A DNA stretch of 64,000 bases from Catenibacillus scindens. GTDB taxonomy: Bacteria > Bacillota > Clostridia > Lachnospirales > Lachnospiraceae. The translations under genes and the position numbers were made by a program. Positions 29,126 to 37,350 of the stretch are shown in pieces (the stretch's first letter is position 1; each line of letters begins with the position of its first letter). Below the pieces are notes generated by a model. It did not search any database. It was not told the origin of the DNA and saw nothing but the letters and a program-made list of their open reading frames with translations. The stretch is from positions 62,001 to 126,000 of the forward strand of contig NZ_JACHFW010000010.1 in assembly GCF_014202115.1 (NCBI RefSeq), read 5' to 3'.

Positions 29126-29930
29126 GAGCGCTCCCTCCTCCCAACTGTGTCAGCACGGTGATAATCCGCTCATAAAAAACCTCTCTGGGCTCACTTTCCA
29201 CATTTCTGCGAAGCTCATGGAAAAGCTGGCCATCCTGGATAAAAAGGATTCTGGAACAATAGCTGGCAGCGCTGGCGTCATGGGTTACCATCATGATGGT
29301 GATCCCCATCGTCTGATTAATTTTAGAGAGCTGATCCATCAATGTCCTTGAGTTTTTCGTATCCAAAGCTCCCGTAGGCTCGTCAGCCAGCAAAATGCTG
29401 GGATTCCCAATAAGCGACCGTGCCGCTGCCACCCTCTGCTTTTGTCCGCCGGACATCTGGGATGGAAATTTATTTAACACATCTTCAATGTCTAACTGGC
29501 GGGCCAGAGTCTCCAGAGGGTCCGCCGCCGCCTTTCCCGTAATGCCGTGGAGGGACAGAGGAAGGAGTATATTCTCTTTTGCCGTCATATTATCAAGAAG
29601 TTCAAAGTCCTGAAAAAGATAGCCGATCTTCTTTCCCCTGTAATCGGCCAGCTCCCGGTCTTTAAACCGCCCCAGTTCCTGGCGCTCAAGGAGGACTTTG
29701 CCGGAAGTGGGCCGGATCATGGTGGCAATGGTGTTGAGCAGAGTGGTTTTTCCCGATCCGCTGGGCCCCATAATCCCCAGAAATTCCCCTTTCAAAACGT
29801 CAAAGGTAATGCCTTTAAGGGCCTTTGTCTCATTATCCCCTACGCCATAGGTCTTTGTAATATTTTTCACTTCCAGAACCCGGCCGCTGTCTGCCGGTGC
29901 CTTCTGTTCCCTATGATTCATCATATTCAT
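29115..29930 (-). CDS. BceA-type ABC transporter ATP-binding protein
   Basis: I take ATG 29930 as the start: GGAGG lies 11 bases upstream and itself overlaps an in-frame ATG at 29948; the open frame back to 30089 crosses the promoter and is not coding. The 271-residue ATPase has Walker A GPSGSGKTT, Q-loop FQDFELLDN, signature MSGGQKQRVAAARSL and Walker B ILLADEPTGALD, the MacB/LolD-like subgroup that pairs with FtsX-type permeases. First gene of the bceAB-RS unit. Confidence 0.92.
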   Translation of the reverse strand: MNMMNHREQKAPADSGRVLEVKNITKTYGVGDNETKALKGITFDVLKGEFLGIMGPSGSGKTTLLNTIATMIRPTSGKVLLERQELGRFKDRELADYRGKKIGYLFQDFELLDNMTAKENILLPLSLHGITGKAAADPLETLARQLDIEDVLNKFPSQMSGGQKQRVAAARSLIGNPSILLADEPTGALDTKNSRTLMDQLSKINQTMGITIMMVTHDASAASYCSRILFIQDGQLFHELRRNVESEPREVFYERIITVLTQLGGGSAHVL

Positions 29931-29979
29931 ATCTATTCTTACCTCCATAACTAAAACTTTTGTTCCTTTTGATAGGTTT

Positions 29980-30026
29980 ATTGTATCAAAGGCGTATGGA
30001 GATATCCACTTACAGGTAGTGTAAGT
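29980..30026 (-). promoter_or_regulatory. bceA promoter with BceR-like operator
   Basis: ACTTACA (30008-30014) and TGTAAGT (30020-30026) form a perfect dyad with a 5-base centre. This is close to the TnACA-N4-TGTAA motif reported for BceR-like regulators. Directly downstream on the minus strand lie a weak -35 TGGATA (30003-30008) and -10 TACAAT (29980-29985), 17 bases apart. A weak -35 just below a dyad is the arrangement of an activated promoter. Confidence 0.72.
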
Positions 30027-30055
30027 TTTCCTCTGACTGCCGCGCCTTTGTTTTC

Positions 30056-30142
30056 TCAGAGCCGCACTCTTCCCATAAGTCTCCTGCATTGCTCTTCCAT
30101 CTCGTCTAATTTTACGGCAAAGGGGCCATAGTCTTTACCCAT
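30056..30142 (-). CDS. 28-residue small ORF with a strong ribosome site
   Basis: ATG 30142 follows AAAGGAGGA by about 8 bases and encodes MGKDYGPFAVKLDEMEEQ, then a basic end CRRLMGRVRL and TGA. It is a mixed-charge, probably helical cytosolic peptide. I do not recognise it. It ends 30 bases before the bceA operator, on the same strand, so it is upstream of that promoter and not a leader peptide of it. The near-ideal ribosome site is the main reason to believe it is translated. Confidence 0.45.
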   Translation of the reverse strand: MGKDYGPFAVKLDEMEEQCRRLMGRVRL

Positions 30143-30279
30143 ACAAAAGTCCTCCTTTCCCCTCTGGCTTTTGCCAAAGCCCACAGGCTTATTACATCTC
30201 ACATCTTTCATATTTAAAAATTTGCCATAAAACCTGACAGATTTGAAATTTTGTAAAGACAAAACAGAAGGATTACCCA

Positions 30280-30308
30280 TGGAAATCATGGGAAGAATTA
30301 CTTATAAT
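30280..30308 (+). promoter_or_regulatory. promoter of the HdeD-like gene
   Basis: TATAAT at 30303-30308, with TGGAAA 17 bases upstream at 30280-30285. Confidence 0.55.
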
Positions 30309-30342
30309 ACAATCAGAAACAAAAAGAAAGGAGTCTCAGGTT

Positions 30343-30951
30343 ATGAAATGGTTTGATTCAAATTTTGATTATGTACAGGAACTTATTGATCGGTGGAACA
30401 GCCGGCGAAAAAAAATCCGCGCCATCTATTTTATTATCGCCGCCATCCTTATAATTGCCGGCATACTCACAGCCATTTTTCCGGTAAGGATCTTTATCGT
30501 CATCCAGTACCTGGCTGCCGCCGCCATTATTATCGTAGGCATTTACCACTTTATCGCCTTTTCGTCAATGACTTATTATTTCAGGGACTATACGCTGCTG
30601 CTCTCAGGCATATTAAACGTTCTCATGGGCGTCCTTATAATGATCATGCCTCTGACGCTGACCGTCCAGGTGATCACCTTCATGTTTGCCTTTGTGCTGC
30701 TGTTTTCCGGCTTCCAGAAGCTGTCGCTCTCCTCAAGGCTTAAATATTTCGGTATCCCCCATACAGGATCTCTGACTTTCAGCGGCATTTTAAATATTAT
30801 CCTGGCGGTCATCTTTATCCTTCTCCCTTTTATATCCGCTCTGGCGCTGAATTATATTTTAGCCGCCTACCTGATTTTGACAGGTATCGTCCTTCTCATT
30901 GAAGCCATCAGTATGCAGGAAATCAAATATCCCGGTACAGGCGGGATATAA
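30343..30951 (+). CDS. DUF308 / HdeD-like membrane protein
   Basis: The 202-residue protein has a short charged N-terminus (DRWNSRRKK) and then six closely spaced helices in three pairs, the DUF308 repeat pattern of HdeD relatives. Glycine-containing turns such as GILNVLMG and SGILNIILA recur. HdeD is linked to acid resistance in enterics; in Clostridia the role is unknown. AAAGGAG precedes the ATG by 9 bases. It diverges from the bce locus. Confidence 0.8.
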   Translation: MKWFDSNFDYVQELIDRWNSRRKKIRAIYFIIAAILIIAGILTAIFPVRIFIVIQYLAAAAIIIVGIYHFIAFSSMTYYFRDYTLLLSGILNVLMGVLIMIMPLTLTVQVITFMFAFVLLFSGFQKLSLSSRLKYFGIPHTGSLTFSGILNIILAVIFILLPFISALALNYILAAYLILTGIVLLIEAISMQEIKYPGTGGI

Positions 30952-30980
30952 AGCTTTCATCTGGCAGAAAGCCTGTCCCG

Positions 30981-31010
30981 AAGGGGGCCGCCTGTCCCCC
31001 TTCATCTTTT
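30981..31010 (+). terminator. terminator of the HdeD-like gene
   Basis: AAGGGGG pairs with CCCCCTT across about 8 bases, followed by CATCTTTT. It also runs into the end of the convergent TetR gene. Confidence 0.6.
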
Positions 31011-31541
31011 ACTCCCGGATCATCGTCCTGGAAATGATCCAGTCTATCTGAGAAATAAACTTTTCATCCTCCTCTTCCTCTTCCCCGGTATAAGCCAAAA
31101 GTATCCCCGCCATGCCGCAGGCGTAAAAATTAAGTAAAACGTTCCGGTTCTCATAAGTAATTTTAAGATCGGGAAACTTCTCCTTCATGATCTGCTCCAG
31201 AAAAAGAACTGTTGATTTTAAGAACAGCCTTTCAATCTGGTTCCAGTTTTTAGAATACTGAAGTCTTCTCAGCTTATTTCGATGGGTCTTGACAAAGGAG
31301 ACAAATACCTTGATCGCCTCCCTGTGATTTTCTTCCTTCAGGCTGCGCCTGGCCATCTCCATGGCCGAACGGCCGAAGCCCACTCAAGCACATCCATAAT
31401 GTCCTTAAAGTGATAATAAAAGGTCTGCCTGGAAATATGGCACTCCTCGATCAGACGCTTTACAGTGATCTTGTCAATATTCTCTTTTTCCAGCAATCTG
31501 GAAAATGTGTCCGCAATGAGCGTCTTCATATCTTCTCTCAT
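31009..31541 (-). pseudogene. TetR-family regulator broken by a one-base frameshift
   Basis: ATG 31541 opens the DNA-binding half: MREDMKTLIADTFSRLL, then KITVKRLIEECHISRQTFYY HFKDIMDVLEW, a clear TetR helix-turn-helix. The frame then runs out. The other half resumes in the next frame as FGRSAMEMARRSLKEENHR and continues to TMIRE at 31009, matching the TetR_C domain of DhaS-like regulators. The two halves join if one base is restored within TGGGCTTC at about 31376-31384. Total intact length would be about 177 residues, normal for the group. It is either a recent mutation or an error in a GGG run. Confidence 0.8.
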
Positions 31542-31576
31542 GTAAGCCCCCTGGTGGATATATGTAATAAAAATAA

Positions 31577-31646
31577 TGATGCCAGGGCCAAATCTGCATA
31601 ATGACCCTGACATCACTATTTTAGTATATCTTTACTTCCTGCACAA
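31577..31646 (-). promoter_or_regulatory. promoter and palindrome of the TetR gene
   Basis: On the minus strand TTGTGC (31641-31646) and TAAAAT (31618-31623) are 17 bases apart. Just downstream, TGATGCCAGGG (31577-31587) and CCCTGACATCA (31605-31615) are inverted arms with one mismatch, a good candidate operator for autoregulation. Confidence 0.55.
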
Positions 31647-31671
31647 GTGGCGAATTATAGGAAACGGCAAG

Positions 31672-33663
31672 TCAAAGGTGATTCGCCACTTCAAAGGCGT
31701 CCCAGATGGCGTACATAATATTGGAAACCTTCCTGGCGTCGCCTAAAAGATAAATCTCAGGCACATCGAACTCTAGTTCATGGTACAAGGAATTTTCCTC
31801 CCGGTAGCCAACAGAGAGGATCACGCTTTCGCAGGATATCTCCTTTGTCTCCCCCGCAATCTTGACCGTCAGGACGCCGTCCTTAAATCCGGTGACTTTG
31901 GCCCCTGTCACCACCTCAATGCCGTTATAAGGCACAAGACGTTCCAGCATATCTTTATTGGCATGACACAACGGCCCGTTCACCGCCATCAGACGGTCTA
32001 AAGCTTCCACGATCGTTACCTTTTTCCCCTGTTTTGCCAGCCACAGGGCCGTCTCGCAGCCCACAAGTCCGCCGCCCACCACAACAGTGGTACCGCCGCA
32101 ATCCTTTTCTCTATTTAAGACTTGTGCTGCTGTGTAGACATGGGCGTCATCTCCCAGAGAAAAGACTTTCGGTGAAGAGCCGGTGGCGATGATCACAGCG
32201 TCATAGCCGCTATTTAACACGTCCTCTTTTTTCACTTCATAGTTTAAATATACCGGAACATTTAATTTGCGAAGCTGTACTTCATACCATCTGGCCAGGG
32301 CGTGGTCATCTTCCTTAAAATCAGGGACGCCTCCCGGAATAAGATTGCCGCCAAGCCTTGATGATTTTTCAAACACCTGGGGCTTATGGCCGCGGGTGGC
32401 CAGCACTCTGGCAGCCTCGCATCCGGCTACGCCGCCGCCCACGATCATGACCTTTTTGCTCTTTAATATTGGCTCATAGGCAGTCGCCCGCTCTCTGGCC
32501 GCCTGAGGGTTCACCGCGCAATTGATCATGGAATATTCCTGAATACGGCCCATACAGCCTTCCTGACATGAAATGCATGGACGAATCTCATCGGTATGTC
32601 CGCACCGGAGTTTGTTCACGTAATCCGGGTCGGCAAGAAGTGGCCGTCCCAGGTTAATGATATCGCAGTCGCCGTCTTCCAGAGATTTTAAGGCCATATC
32701 CGGATCGTCCATACGGCCGGCGCACAGCACAGGAACGTCCACCACTTCTTTGACCATCTTGCAGTAAACCCTGAAAAGTCCCTTTTCCTGATACATCGGC
32801 GGATGATTCCACCACCAGGCATCATAGGTTCCCACATCGGTATCCAAAGCGTCGTAGCCGTAGGAAACAAGCAGTTTCGCCGCCTCAAGACCTTCCTGGA
32901 TGTCACGGCCTTTTTCCTCAAAAACTTCTCCGGGGAGAGCGCCCTCCCGCCAGTCTTTGATCATGCTCTTTACACTAAAGCGCAAGGCTACAGGGAAATC
33001 GTCACCGCACCGGGACTTAATCTCCTCCAAAACCTCTCTGGCAAAGCGGAGACGGTTTTCCAGAGAGCCGCCGTACTCATCAGTTCTCTGATTAAACATG
33101 GAAATAGCGAACTGATCCAGAAGATATCCCTCATGGACTGCATGGATCTCCACACCGTCAAATCCGGCCCGCTTGGCATTGTAAGCCCCATCGCCGAAGG
33201 ATTTCACAATACTTTTAATCTCCTCCACTTCGAGGGGACGGCAGATTTTATCCAGCCAGCGGTGAGGTATAGGCGAGGGCGCTACCGGCGGAAACTCCCC
33301 AAGATTTGTGGGAATCGTCACCCGGCCAAAGCCCGCGGACATCATTAAAAAGATCTTACTTCCATAGGCGTGGATGCGCTCTGTCATTTCTCTGGCCGTC
33401 CGGATAAAATGCACCGGGTTGTATGTGGAATTTGGACAGTTAGGCATACTCTGGGTTTCCACCTTGCAGTCAGAAAAGGTTACTCCTGTGATGATCAGCC
33501 CGGTTCCCCCTTTGGCCCGCTCCACATAATAGTCGATGCCCCTCTGGTTAAAACCGCCCTCTGAATCTGAAAGTCCAAGAGGCCCCATGGGCGCCATGGC
33601 AAAACGGTTCTTAATCTCCACTGAACCGATCTTTACCGGCGTAAACAGCTTTTTGTACTTCAT
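31672..33663 (-). CDS. FMN/FAD/4Fe-4S enoate reductase (BaiCD/BaiH, 2,4-dienoyl-CoA reductase class)
   Basis: ATG 33663 (MKYKKLFTPVKIG) follows AAGGAGG by 6 bases. The 663-residue protein has an old-yellow-enzyme FMN barrel (about 1-370; NRFAMAPMGPLG, HAVHEGYLLDQF), then a 4Fe-4S cysteine cluster CISCQEGCMGRIQ...NCAVNP, then FAD- and NAD(P)H-binding Rossmann motifs KVMIVGGGVAGCEAA and TVVVGGGLVGCETAL. This is the architecture of Clostridium 2-enoate reductase and the bile-acid enzymes BaiCD/BaiH, which reduce conjugated C=C bonds with NADH. The true substrate (bile acid, phenolic acid or fatty acid) cannot be told from sequence. Flanked by LysR and TetR genes, both possible regulators. The 215 bases between it and the LysR gene contain a TATAAT (33795-33800, minus) but no clear -35. 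Confidence 0.88.
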   Translation of the reverse strand: MKYKKLFTPVKIGSVEIKNRFAMAPMGPLGLSDSEGGFNQRGIDYYVERAKGGTGLIITGVTFSDCKVETQSMPNCPNSTYNPVHFIRTAREMTERIHAYGSKIFLMMSAGFGRVTIPTNLGEFPPVAPSPIPHRWLDKICRPLEVEEIKSIVKSFGDGAYNAKRAGFDGVEIHAVHEGYLLDQFAISMFNQRTDEYGGSLENRLRFAREVLEEIKSRCGDDFPVALRFSVKSMIKDWREGALPGEVFEEKGRDIQEGLEAAKLLVSYGYDALDTDVGTYDAWWWNHPPMYQEKGLFRVYCKMVKEVVDVPVLCAGRMDDPDMALKSLEDGDCDIINLGRPLLADPDYVNKLRCGHTDEIRPCISCQEGCMGRIQEYSMINCAVNPQAARERATAYEPILKSKKVMIVGGGVAGCEAARVLATRGHKPQVFEKSSRLGGNLIPGGVPDFKEDDHALARWYEVQLRKLNVPVYLNYEVKKEDVLNSGYDAVIIATGSSPKVFSLGDDAHVYTAAQVLNREKDCGGTTVVVGGGLVGCETALWLAKQGKKVTIVEALDRLMAVNGPLCHANKDMLERLVPYNGIEVVTGAKVTGFKDGVLTVKIAGETKEISCESVILSVGYREENSLYHELEFDVPEIYLLGDARKVSNIMYAIWDAFEVANHL

Positions 33664-33878
33664 AAACATCCTCCTTCTTTTCGGGTTTTTGCGTCCCAAA
33701 ATCATACCTGTCTGCGCCAGAGACAATTGGCATGACCTTCTGACACTTATATCATGAGGTCAAATTTTAATTTAATCTCACCATCATTATGTACATTATA
33801 CTAAACCTGCGGATGTTTTTCATACAAACAGGCGGTTTCCAAATAGCAACTTCTTTTTTACAGCGCACCGGCCAAAAT

Positions 33879-34739
33879 CTACAATGCCTCGTCAAAGAGG
33901 CGGACAGACATGTACGCTTTGGCGTCATGACAGCATATCCCGTAAATTTCCCAGAAAAACCTTTCTTTTAAGGGGATAGCCCGGAGATTGGTCATATTGA
34001 GTTCCCCGACAACCACCTCCGGCACAATGGCCAGACCAATTTTCTGGGAACAAAGCTTTTGCAGAACAATCCCATCCACACTTTTAGCAATGATCTCCGG
34101 CTCAAAACCGGCCTCCCGGCAGCGGCGGATCATTTCCTGACAGATCCAGAAGGCTTCGTTCATAGACAAAAGTTTTTCACCTTCAAGCCGGGCAATGGGG
34201 ACTTCCCCGGCGTCATACAGGGGATGTCCTTCATAGACAAGCACAACCACCGGACAGGCCGCCAGCTTTTTTTCCAGAAAATCCCGTTCATCGGACCTTC
34301 CCACTATGATCCCATAGTCCAGCCGGGCATCGAGAATCTGACGGCGGATCTCCTCGTTGGAATATTCATAATATTCCACTGCGATTTTTGGATGATTTTG
34401 GATAAAATCAAGAAGTTTCTGCATAGGCAGCATATTAAAAACGCCGTAAGCGCAGCCGATCCTCAGCCGGCTGTCCTGAAATTTAAGCTGCTGGATCTCA
34501 TGATCCACCTGTCTTAGCTGACGCAGAATATCTGCTGACTTTTTATAAAGAAGCCGTCCGCTGGCTGTAGGCAAAACCCCCTGTTTCGTCCGCTCAAATA
34601 ACTGGGTATGAAGTTCTTCTTCTAACTGGCGGATATTTTTTCCAAGGCCCTGAGGCGTGATAAAAAGCTGCCGGGCCGCCTTGTGAATGCTTTGGTTCTC
34701 ATAAACCGCCTGAAATTCTGTCAAAGTTTTTGTATTCAT
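33879..34739 (-). CDS. LysR-family transcriptional regulator
   Basis: The 286-residue regulator begins with the LysR winged helix-turn-helix (TLTEFQAVYENQSIHKAARQ, then FITPQGLGKNIRQLEEEL), followed by a periplasmic-binding-type effector domain from about residue 90. It is read in the same direction as the enoate reductase, immediately upstream, and may activate it. The effector is unknown. Confidence 0.92.
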   Translation of the reverse strand: MNTKTLTEFQAVYENQSIHKAARQLFITPQGLGKNIRQLEEELHTQLFERTKQGVLPTASGRLLYKKSADILRQLRQVDHEIQQLKFQDSRLRIGCAYGVFNMLPMQKLLDFIQNHPKIAVEYYEYSNEEIRRQILDARLDYGIIVGRSDERDFLEKKLAACPVVVLVYEGHPLYDAGEVPIARLEGEKLLSMNEAFWICQEMIRRCREAGFEPEIIAKSVDGIVLQKLCSQKIGLAIVPEVVVGELNMTNLRAIPLKERFFWEIYGICCHDAKAYMSVRLFDEAL

Positions 34740-34753
34740 CTTCTGCCCTCGGT

Positions 34754-36238
34754 TTAAAACAACCGCTTTAACTGCTCCAAATCAAATGTCACGCAAGACA
34801 CATGATCCACCTCGATCTGATACAGGGCGTTGGCCGCCATATGCTCCGCCGCCTGCTCCAGATCGCGGATGCCGGAGGTGGTCACATATTTTGTCACTAA
34901 AGCGTCCAACGCTTCATCGGTAATCTGACATTCCTGCTCTTTTAATCCCATCCTCTTTAAAATTTTCGGCAGGGCATATCTGGAGAAAATAATTTTCTTC
35001 TCTTTTGGCGTGTAATCTTCAATTTCAATCACCGCAAAACGGGACATTAAAGGGGCGCTGATCTGACTTTTATCATTAGCCGTGGCAATGGGGTAAACCC
35101 CGGTTGTAGGGATCATACACTCAATATAGTTATCGGTAAAGCCGAGATTATCCAAAAGGGTGAGCAGCACGTCGGCCGGGTTGCCGTTGCCTTTCCCAGA
35201 CGCAGCCTTATCCAGCTCATTAATAATGAATACCAAGTTGGACTCTCCTGCCATGGAAAAGGCTTCCATAATAATTCCCGGCTTTGCGTTGGCATAAATT
35301 CTGGAACTTCCTGTAAGCTGTTCCGGATCGTTGATAGAACTCATATCCAGAGTTGTCCATGGCAGCTTTAAGATCCTTGCCACCGCATAGGCAATCTGGG
35401 ATTTTCCCGTCCCGGCAGGGCCCACCAGCAAAATACCGTAGGCCGGCAGAGTGTGGGTACGGTTGATCTGAATGACAGTTTCAATGATCCGCTGCTTTAC
35501 ACGCTCCATACCGTACAATTCTTCGTCAAGAATACGGCGGGCCTCCACCGGATCAATAGGCTCAAAGTAATTGCTTTTCCACTGGATATTCAACATGATA
35601 GACAGGGCACGCTGGGCATGGCGCCGCTCCTCCAAAGTCACCTCGTTGGACTTGGCCACAGACAGGTTCCGGTAAGCCCACAGGCGGATAGTGTCCGGCA
35701 AAGTTTTTCCCGCACATGTAAGAAAATCGGTAATACTCTGCAGACTTGTCAGCCGCATATCGTCGCCGTTGACATCTTCGTCATCATCCTCGTCCGTTTC
35801 TTCCTCCGGTGGGGCACTGGCCAGCAGCCTGCCGATCATAAACTGCAAAAAGCCATCGGATGCAGAGAGCTTTGTCCCTGCCCCATGGGTCAGTTCCCGG
35901 ATCTTATAGACGCCGTAGCCCTCATCTGTATTTTTCCCCGACAGGCGCACTTTAATATGGTTATCCCCCAGCCACCGAATCAGGCTGACAAACCGGGCGT
36001 CCACCTGCAAAATATCTGCGCTGATCTTGCCGTTGTCATCGTCAAAATTAAAGGCTGTCCGCCGGGTGGGGCTGGCAAAGAAGCCGCAGGAGTGATGCTT
36101 CCACTCTTTTTCCCGGTTATCTAAAAGCAGCAGCGGTTTCTGGGGGGACGCCTGAGGCGCACTGGAACGCACTACAGTATAGGTACACTGAGCGTCATCT
36201 TTCTCCTCCGGTTCATTGCTGAAATCAAATACTGGCAT
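34754..36238 (-). CDS. Lon-like AAA+ ATPase without N-domain or protease domain
   Basis: ATG 36238 (MPVFDFSNEPEE) has GGAGAG 8 bases upstream. The 494-residue protein has an unfamiliar N-terminal region with an acidic linker (EEETDEDDDEDVNGDD, about 155-170) and then a AAA+ module closest to Lon: LYGMERVKQRI, Walker A GPAGTGKS, the Lon-like stretch SSINDPEQLTGSSRIY, and sensor region TANDKSQISAPLMSRF. The C-terminal helical lid ends with TTSGIRDLEQAAEHMA, again like Lon. No serine-lysine protease domain follows; the chain simply stops. Walker B reads VFIINELDKA, where Lon has DE, so the first acid is Asn. It may remodel proteins rather than degrade them. Partner unknown. Confidence 0.78.
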   Translation of the reverse strand: MPVFDFSNEPEEKDDAQCTYTVVRSSAPQASPQKPLLLLDNREKEWKHHSCGFFASPTRRTAFNFDDDNGKISADILQVDARFVSLIRWLGDNHIKVRLSGKNTDEGYGVYKIRELTHGAGTKLSASDGFLQFMIGRLLASAPPEEETDEDDDEDVNGDDMRLTSLQSITDFLTCAGKTLPDTIRLWAYRNLSVAKSNEVTLEERRHAQRALSIMLNIQWKSNYFEPIDPVEARRILDEELYGMERVKQRIIETVIQINRTHTLPAYGILLVGPAGTGKSQIAYAVARILKLPWTTLDMSSINDPEQLTGSSRIYANAKPGIIMEAFSMAGESNLVFIINELDKAASGKGNGNPADVLLTLLDNLGFTDNYIECMIPTTGVYPIATANDKSQISAPLMSRFAVIEIEDYTPKEKKIIFSRYALPKILKRMGLKEQECQITDEALDALVTKYVTTSGIRDLEQAAEHMAANALYQIEVDHVSCVTFDLEQLKRLF

Positions 36239-36358
36239 ATTGTTCTCTCCTTCGTGTATCTTAATGGACTTCATTCCATGATTGATCTTATTCCCCCGCT
36301 GCCTGCAGTGGGAGATTTGACTTCATCATACCATACTTTCAGATGCTTTTGGAAACTT

Positions 36359-37222
36359 TTATTGCCATTCTCCAACTCCGGGCAGGATATATTGTTCAAT
36401 GGCCTGAGCCACTCCGTCCTGGTCATTGGTTCTAACCACATGATCGGCCTTTTCCTTCAGCACCTGAATGCTGTTCCCCATAGCAATTTTCAGACCGGAC
36501 ACGTCAAACATAGACAAATCATTTTCACTGTCGCCAATACAGGCAATCTCTTCCTTTTTAATGTTCAGGCCCTGAGCCAGCATGGCAAGTGCCCGGCCCT
36601 TGGAGGCGTTTTTTGAAAAAATTTCCACATAGATTCCTGAATAAGCTGCGCTGATCTCACTGTACCCCCTTAAAACGCGTTTTGTCTTTTTCCTTGCGCC
36701 GGGAGCCGCGAAATAAAGCTGAAGTTCCTCCACCTCATGGCGGCTTTTTCGGATCACCGACGCCATATCTTTGACGCAGCAGACCCCGATGGCGTCTCTG
36801 CCGTAAATCCTGCGCCCCATCCAGGCAAACACATGTCCCTGAATCAGATAGCGGTTATTCATGTGGGACGCAATTCCAAGAGGAATATCCCGACTGTCTT
36901 TCAGGATGTTTAGGGCCGTAACCTTAGGAAGCATAGCCCGGTACAGTGTCTTTTTCTTTTTGAGATCAAGAACCCGCCCGCCATTGCTGGTGATCACATA
37001 GCGGTACAGATCCCGGTTTTTCTCTCCATCCTCCCCGTCCCCTTTTCTCAGAATTCCTTCTGACAAACGGTGCGGCAGACAATAGAGATTGCGCCCTGTT
37101 GTGGGTACGATGATCAGACCACGGCCTGCTCCCAGCCTGAGAGCCTCCATAGTCCTGTCAGTCACCTCACTCTTTTTATTTAAACATGTTCCGTCCATAT
37201 CCACAGCAAGTAATTTGATCAT
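36359..37222 (-). CDS. Cof-type HAD phosphatase
   Basis: The 287-residue haloacid-dehalogenase hydrolase has motif I DMDGT (7-11) near the N-terminus, a large type IIB cap domain in the middle, motif III lysine in NASKGRALAML and motif IV ACIGDSENDLSMF near residue 238. These phosphatases act on sugar phosphates, flavin mononucleotide or pyridoxal phosphate; the particular substrate is not readable. Confidence 0.92.
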   Translation of the reverse strand: MIKLLAVDMDGTCLNKKSEVTDRTMEALRLGAGRGLIIVPTTGRNLYCLPHRLSEGILRKGDGEDGEKNRDLYRYVITSNGGRVLDLKKKKTLYRAMLPKVTALNILKDSRDIPLGIASHMNNRYLIQGHVFAWMGRRIYGRDAIGVCCVKDMASVIRKSRHEVEELQLYFAAPGARKKTKRVLRGYSEISAAYSGIYVEIFSKNASKGRALAMLAQGLNIKKEEIACIGDSENDLSMFDVSGLKIAMGNSIQVLKEKADHVVRTNDQDGVAQAIEQYILPGVGEWQ

Positions 37223-37303
37223 AAATGCCTCCTGTCCTTAGGGTTTTATAAGTCTCACTGTTTGTCAGTATAATCTATTTTTCTCACTTTTACAACCAGC
37301 CGG

Positions 37304-37342
37304 AAAAAAGAGCGCCGCCTGACATTACTGTACAGGCGGCGC
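37304..37342 (-). terminator. terminator of the secreted modular protein
   Basis: On the minus strand GCGCCGCCTGTAC pairs with the mirror GTCAGGCGGCGC, followed by CTCTTTTTT. Confidence 0.85.
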
Positions 37343-37350
37343 CCACTTTA

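Noticed and set aside
29931-30089. Extended N-terminus of the bceA product
   Set aside because: The extra codons run across the operator and promoter, and a proper ribosome site precedes ATG 29930.
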